From: Brugia malayi
Lineage: Eukaryota > Nematoda > Chromadorea > Rhabditida > Onchocercidae
NCBI RefSeq assembly: GCF_000002995.4
Contig: NW_025062479.1
Span: 16,860,721-16,924,720, forward strand
Length of the DNA stretch: 64,000 nucleotides
Direction: 5' to 3'
Shown in pieces: positions 59,930 through 64,000 of this stretch (positions are counted from its first letter, which is position 1; every line of letters begins with the position of its first letter). Both the position numbers and the translations under genes were made by a program. Below the pieces are notes generated by a model that ran no database searches, was not told the DNA's origin, and was given only the letters and a program-made list of their open reading frames with translations.

Positions 59930-62900
59930 TTCAATTCAAATACCTATAACTCAAAACTTTGAAGCTAAGTATGAATGATTGTAAACATATTTTGAGAATA
60001 TTTTTTCGTCATTTTAAATCAAAGTAATGATAAAGTGGACTTAAATAGATGATTTAATGAAGATTTCATACTGACTAAAAAAGATAAGACTGGAAATCGA
60101 AATCAAAAAGATTTCCAAAATGCATGTCCTTTCTAAATCTTTTTTAATTATCAATTTAACTCCTTTTTCAAAATCTCCTCAGTAAATAGATCGTGGGATT
60201 TTCATAAGTTTGAGAAAAGATTTTGAAAGGTAATCATAAAAACCATAGCAGTACGAAAGCATATTAACACTTATTGGACCAGCTTTTTGCTATATTTTTT
60301 ACTCATTTTAACTGTGTATGACGACTTACTCTCAAACTGTCGTAATAAAGAAAGAAAAATCTAACTGATATCACAATCTTTAGAAATTTTTTTAAAGCTT
60401 ATTCAAAATTAGAGATATCAAGAACAAAATTAGAATTTTAGCTTTGCTGCAAACAAACATATTTATTTTTCTCATCTTTGCATGAACTAATTGTAATTCC
60501 ACTCATTGATAACTTTTTCTTCAACTTACGAATTATTGGGAAGAAGTCGGCAATAGTGAACTAAAAAAGAAAATCGCAAACTGCTAAGAGTGGTGAAAAT
60601 AAAAAGATTAAGGAAGGTTCAGAAATTGAAAAGATGATAGGAGGTACAAGTGAAAACAGAATTAATGAAAACGAAAAACATGAAAAAGAGTAATGACCAT
60701 AGAAATTATTTTCCACCTTATTCAAGCTGAAGAAATAAAATAACAAAGGACAATAACCACTAGTAAATAACCATTGATAAAAAACGGGTAGATGCGCAAT
60801 TGTTACTTGAATTAAATTCATCTAAAACATCGATAAATGCGAAGACATGCCAACGAAAAGTACAAAAATACAAGTCGAGTTTAAAAGTACCACATAATAA
60901 TTTCAGGCCTTCAGAAATTTTAGAAAAACAAACGATTTTAAAAAAAAAAACCTGCATTTGGAAAATTTGAATTATCAAAATCGTGCAGAAAACGAAAAAC
61001 TATTAGCATGAATATCGAGTGAATATTTTGCTTTCTTGGTTCTACATTTCAACAATGAGATTTCATAATCAAATTACACCTGAACTTTACTTCGAATTTG
61101 CATCATTAAATTATATTTTCATTATGAAAAACTTAGAAACAACTTACATTACTTAGAAGCTAAAAAGACATGAAAACACGAAAAAGCAGATTCATTACAT
61201 TTTAGAAGTAATTTTTTAAGAAATTTGACAAAGTCTAGTAAGAGTAGAAACTGATGAATGTATGATGAATCTCTGATGAAACAGTTACCTTGAATTGGTG
61301 CAAATTAGCTAGAAGTCGGATTATTGTGAATAAACTCGGTACTTGCTTACAAACAAGTAATTGTGGAAAAAATCTGTTGTTTATGAATCATAGAAATCGG
61401 AAAAAATACATAAGTTTTCTGCAAAACTATGGAAAGCAGCATTGTTTTATTTCTCATTATTGTTAAATATAGAATTACGTGATGGGAATTTCTTTCCCGA
61501 ACTTCTTGTGTTTAAGATTAATGACCTCTTATTAGATAATTCGTTTGAAGGTTACGATATTGAAAAAGCGTGGATTTGATCCCGAGTCAAAATCATCGAA
61601 ATGTTTCATACAATCAAAATCTTAACTTTGTACTTTCTAATGTTCCATAAGGCTAAGTGGTAATTGAGAAAGTAATAGGAATTTGCTCGAGTAATTTTCA
61701 CTTATTGTGAACTAAAAATATGAATTTTCCAAATACCTTCAGACTTTGTTGCAGAGCTCCAATTCAGTGAATAAGTCGGAGAATAAATACCTATATATAA
61801 TGGAAATCCTATTTGAAAAAATATTTGTAATTTAATAGTTGTTATGAAACCAAAATACATATATATAATGTATCTTTAGGCTTGCTTCTATTCTCTTAAA
61901 GATTGATTTTTTTTTTTTTTTTTCTGGAATATGCACTAGAAAAGGATTATTCTATGCATTACACATTTAGATTCATTAGTAATCGAAGTTGGAGGGAACT
62001 TAAACGAACCTGGAAAATAAGACCATTGCATTGCTAATGGAATACCAAGGATGTTTTCTATTTTTTCTTCCAGTTATTTACGTTGTGGTAATGAAATCCC
62101 GACTTTTCAGAGAAATTTTGGTGAAATTCGATTGAAACAAATGTTTTGTTTTATAACTTCCGTTCTTTAAATTTTTTTCTTAATCCAACATTTGGAGATG
62201 CACTTTTTAATATTTTTACGTAATAGGAAAATACTACTAATATATCTAAGAAATCTTGGCTGTTGAAAAACTACGACCTAATTTCGATTGAGGTTTAACA
62301 GGCACGGTTGAAGAAAGAAAAAAGAGGAACTTGTCTTTCTTTGCAAGAATTCAATTACAGTATCAACAGTTTGTGGCAAGATTAAATTAGCAAAAACTAG
62401 CCAGCATAAACAGATAAACAGAACGAAAAAACTATTTCTCAGAAAGAAATAAAAGTGAGAACAGTTAATAAATAAGTTAATATTTAATAGTTGAAGGATA
62501 AGCATACTATAAAGCAAATAAGAGAAATAATGAAGCAGTAAAAAAGAAAAAAAAAGATTAAAATATGGTAGCAAAGGTGGATAAGCACAAGAAACAACCC
62601 GAAGAAGAATGAATGGATGGAAGAGGCATATGTTCATCTATTACATCAAACTAAGAAACTGACAACAAACGAAAACGTTTGTTCCCTTGTTGAGAGCGCA
62701 ACTGCCGGCTGTTTATTGATGCGGATTAGAGATATTGCTCATTTTTGAATATTACTTACAATTGGGAAAAGCATATTTTAAACACGATGTTGCAAGCAAA
62801 CAATTAAAGTAAACGACAATCCTGAAAAAGATCGCTTAGGAGGATGTTCAGTAGAGTACAAAGTCAGCAAGTGTATTATTTGTAGTACTCACCTAACAAA

Positions 62901-62940
62901 CAAACAAACAAAAAGCAACAGATATACGTTAGCGCTATTT
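59930..62940. other. Upstream region of the esterase-like gene
   Basis: AT-rich sequence expected to hold its promoter. I found no exon-like sequence; the frames at 60561-60821 and 62278-62637 translate to Phe/Leu-rich low-complexity peptides. No clear trans-splice acceptor is seen just before the ATG at 59929. Confidence 0.5.
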
Positions 62941-62944
62941 AAAA

Positions 62945-63530
62945 ACAACAGCGTATAATTTACGCATTTATTAATAGCTATTTTAAAAAAATTTTATGCA
63001 TTATAGTTGGTCACAAACTTTTGCAAAGGGTAAGAAATGTCCACTTGCACTCAACCAACAGATAACAAATGCGTATTTGCGCTAAAGTCAATAGCGCACG
63101 CACTGCTATCTTATCACAAGCACAGAACTGTACTTCTTTAAAATTTAAAAACTTAAAAACATGCATTCTTACCCCTACAGAATCACTAAATGCACATTTG
63201 GGTTTATCAAGGCTATCAAAAGAGTCAACAAGCGCACATATGCATTATTAACTTATCACAATGATTTTCAAAAGCTAGCAGATTTACATTTATGCGTTGT
63301 CAGTTTATTATAAATTATAAACACACATTTACGCATTCTTAGATAAGTAAAAATACAATTTAAGTGACATTACTTAAGCATACTTCAGCACTATTAATTT
63401 ACAACAAGTGGACATCTATGCTAGTGGCAACCCACACAAACACACATTTATGCAATAATAACCTTCACAAAAACACATTCATGTGATGAAAAATGTAGAT
63501 GTGCGCACTACTGATCAACAACTAAAAAAA
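62945..63530. repeat. Degenerate array around a CACATTTATGCA-like motif
   Basis: Variants of CACATTTAYGCA recur near 62955, 62992, 63066, 63188, 63235, 63285, 63321, 63408, 63440 and 63474, often followed by TTATTAACTTATCACAA-like sequence. Spacing is often 34-50 bases. It looks like an old, eroded tandem repeat. The frame at 63069-63251 runs through it and is not taken as a gene. Confidence 0.55.
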
Positions 63531-64000
63531 ATGTTAACTGACTAAAAGGCTTTAGATAGTCCTTATCTTTTTTTATTACGAAGTTTCACCATCGATAAAT
63601 TTCATTTTAATAGCACTGGATATGGTACACCTGTGGTCTGGCATATGAATGAACTGCTTAGAACCTTTTTGGTTGAAACAAACATTTCAGTTGCTTATCT
63701 ACTGAAAATCGGGAATCGATAGCTTTTTTCAATAATTTTTAAGATGAGAAACTGGAAAAAGCTCAAGGTATAGTTGTCATATCGCAGAAGAAAAATATGC
63801 AAATTTTAGAATTACCGGCCGCCGTTGGTAATAGTTAAAACTGAAGAATAATGCAGTCTTCTAACTTACAGTATTTTAATTATCTACTGAACATAAAAAA
63901 TAATGCTATTAAAGGCAAGTATGAACGTAATCAGTTGATCATATTCATTTCAAATGATGCGGGTTTTGAAACGATTTTTGGTTTCTTTTCAAAAGATTCC
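63531..64000. other. Right-edge sequence without recognised features
   Basis: AT-rich sequence with no supported gene, RNA or repeat. Confidence 0.5.

Noticed and set aside
62278..62637. 119-codon minus-strand frame with hydrophobic stretches
   Set aside because: Phe/Leu-rich low complexity from T-rich sequence; no recognisable family.

Overview
The window looks like nuclear DNA of a filarial (spirurid) nematode. It is strongly AT-rich. Its genes are split into many short exons by introns of roughly 50 to 2,800 bases that mostly end in a TTTCAG-like acceptor. Several start codons lie 20 to 40 bases after a splice acceptor that has no upstream coding exon, as expected for spliced-leader trans-splicing. 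The proteins match nematode and metazoan families. The genus is inference. I saw no bacterial or Wolbachia-derived segment, no CRISPR array, and no rRNA or convincing tRNA gene.

There are seven protein genes. On the minus strand: a flavin-containing monooxygenase cut by the left edge (52-4312) and a CNNM/cyclin-M metal transporter with 18 exons (8817-21575). On the plus strand, close together: CMC1, a cytochrome oxidase assembly factor (24151-25272); TUT1/USIP-1, a U6 snRNA terminal uridylyltransferase (26210-30633); and ELP3, the catalytic Elongator subunit (31023-37211). On the minus strand again: a small coiled-coil protein resembling bublin (39436-44075) and a single-pass membrane carboxylesterase-like protein whose catalytic serine is replaced by glycine (54418-59929), in the manner of gliotactin and neuroligin. 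I rebuilt all exons by hand from splice sites and reading phase. Only the CMC1 exon 3/4 junction did not close.

The plus-strand trio reads as an RNA-biology and mitochondrial housekeeping cluster. TUT1 and ELP3 look like an operon: stop codon, AATAAA, then a trans-splice acceptor within about 370 bases. From memory, the C. elegans counterparts usip-1 and elpc-3 are also neighbours.

The most unusual signals are two decayed duplicate exons lying in introns directly downstream of their parents (TUT1 intron 5 and esterase-like intron 9), a 44-base exact direct repeat bracketing exon 2 of the esterase-like gene, a 60-base-arm inverted repeat in a CNNM intron, a near-perfect 40-base palindrome in an esterase-like intron, two GC-AG introns in adjacent genes, and a GT microsatellite of about 480 bases. 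The rest (4.3-8.8, 21.6-24.1, 37.2-39.4, 44.1-54.4 and 59.9-64 kb) is AT-rich sequence without recognisable genes. No wholly new multi-gene system is evident.
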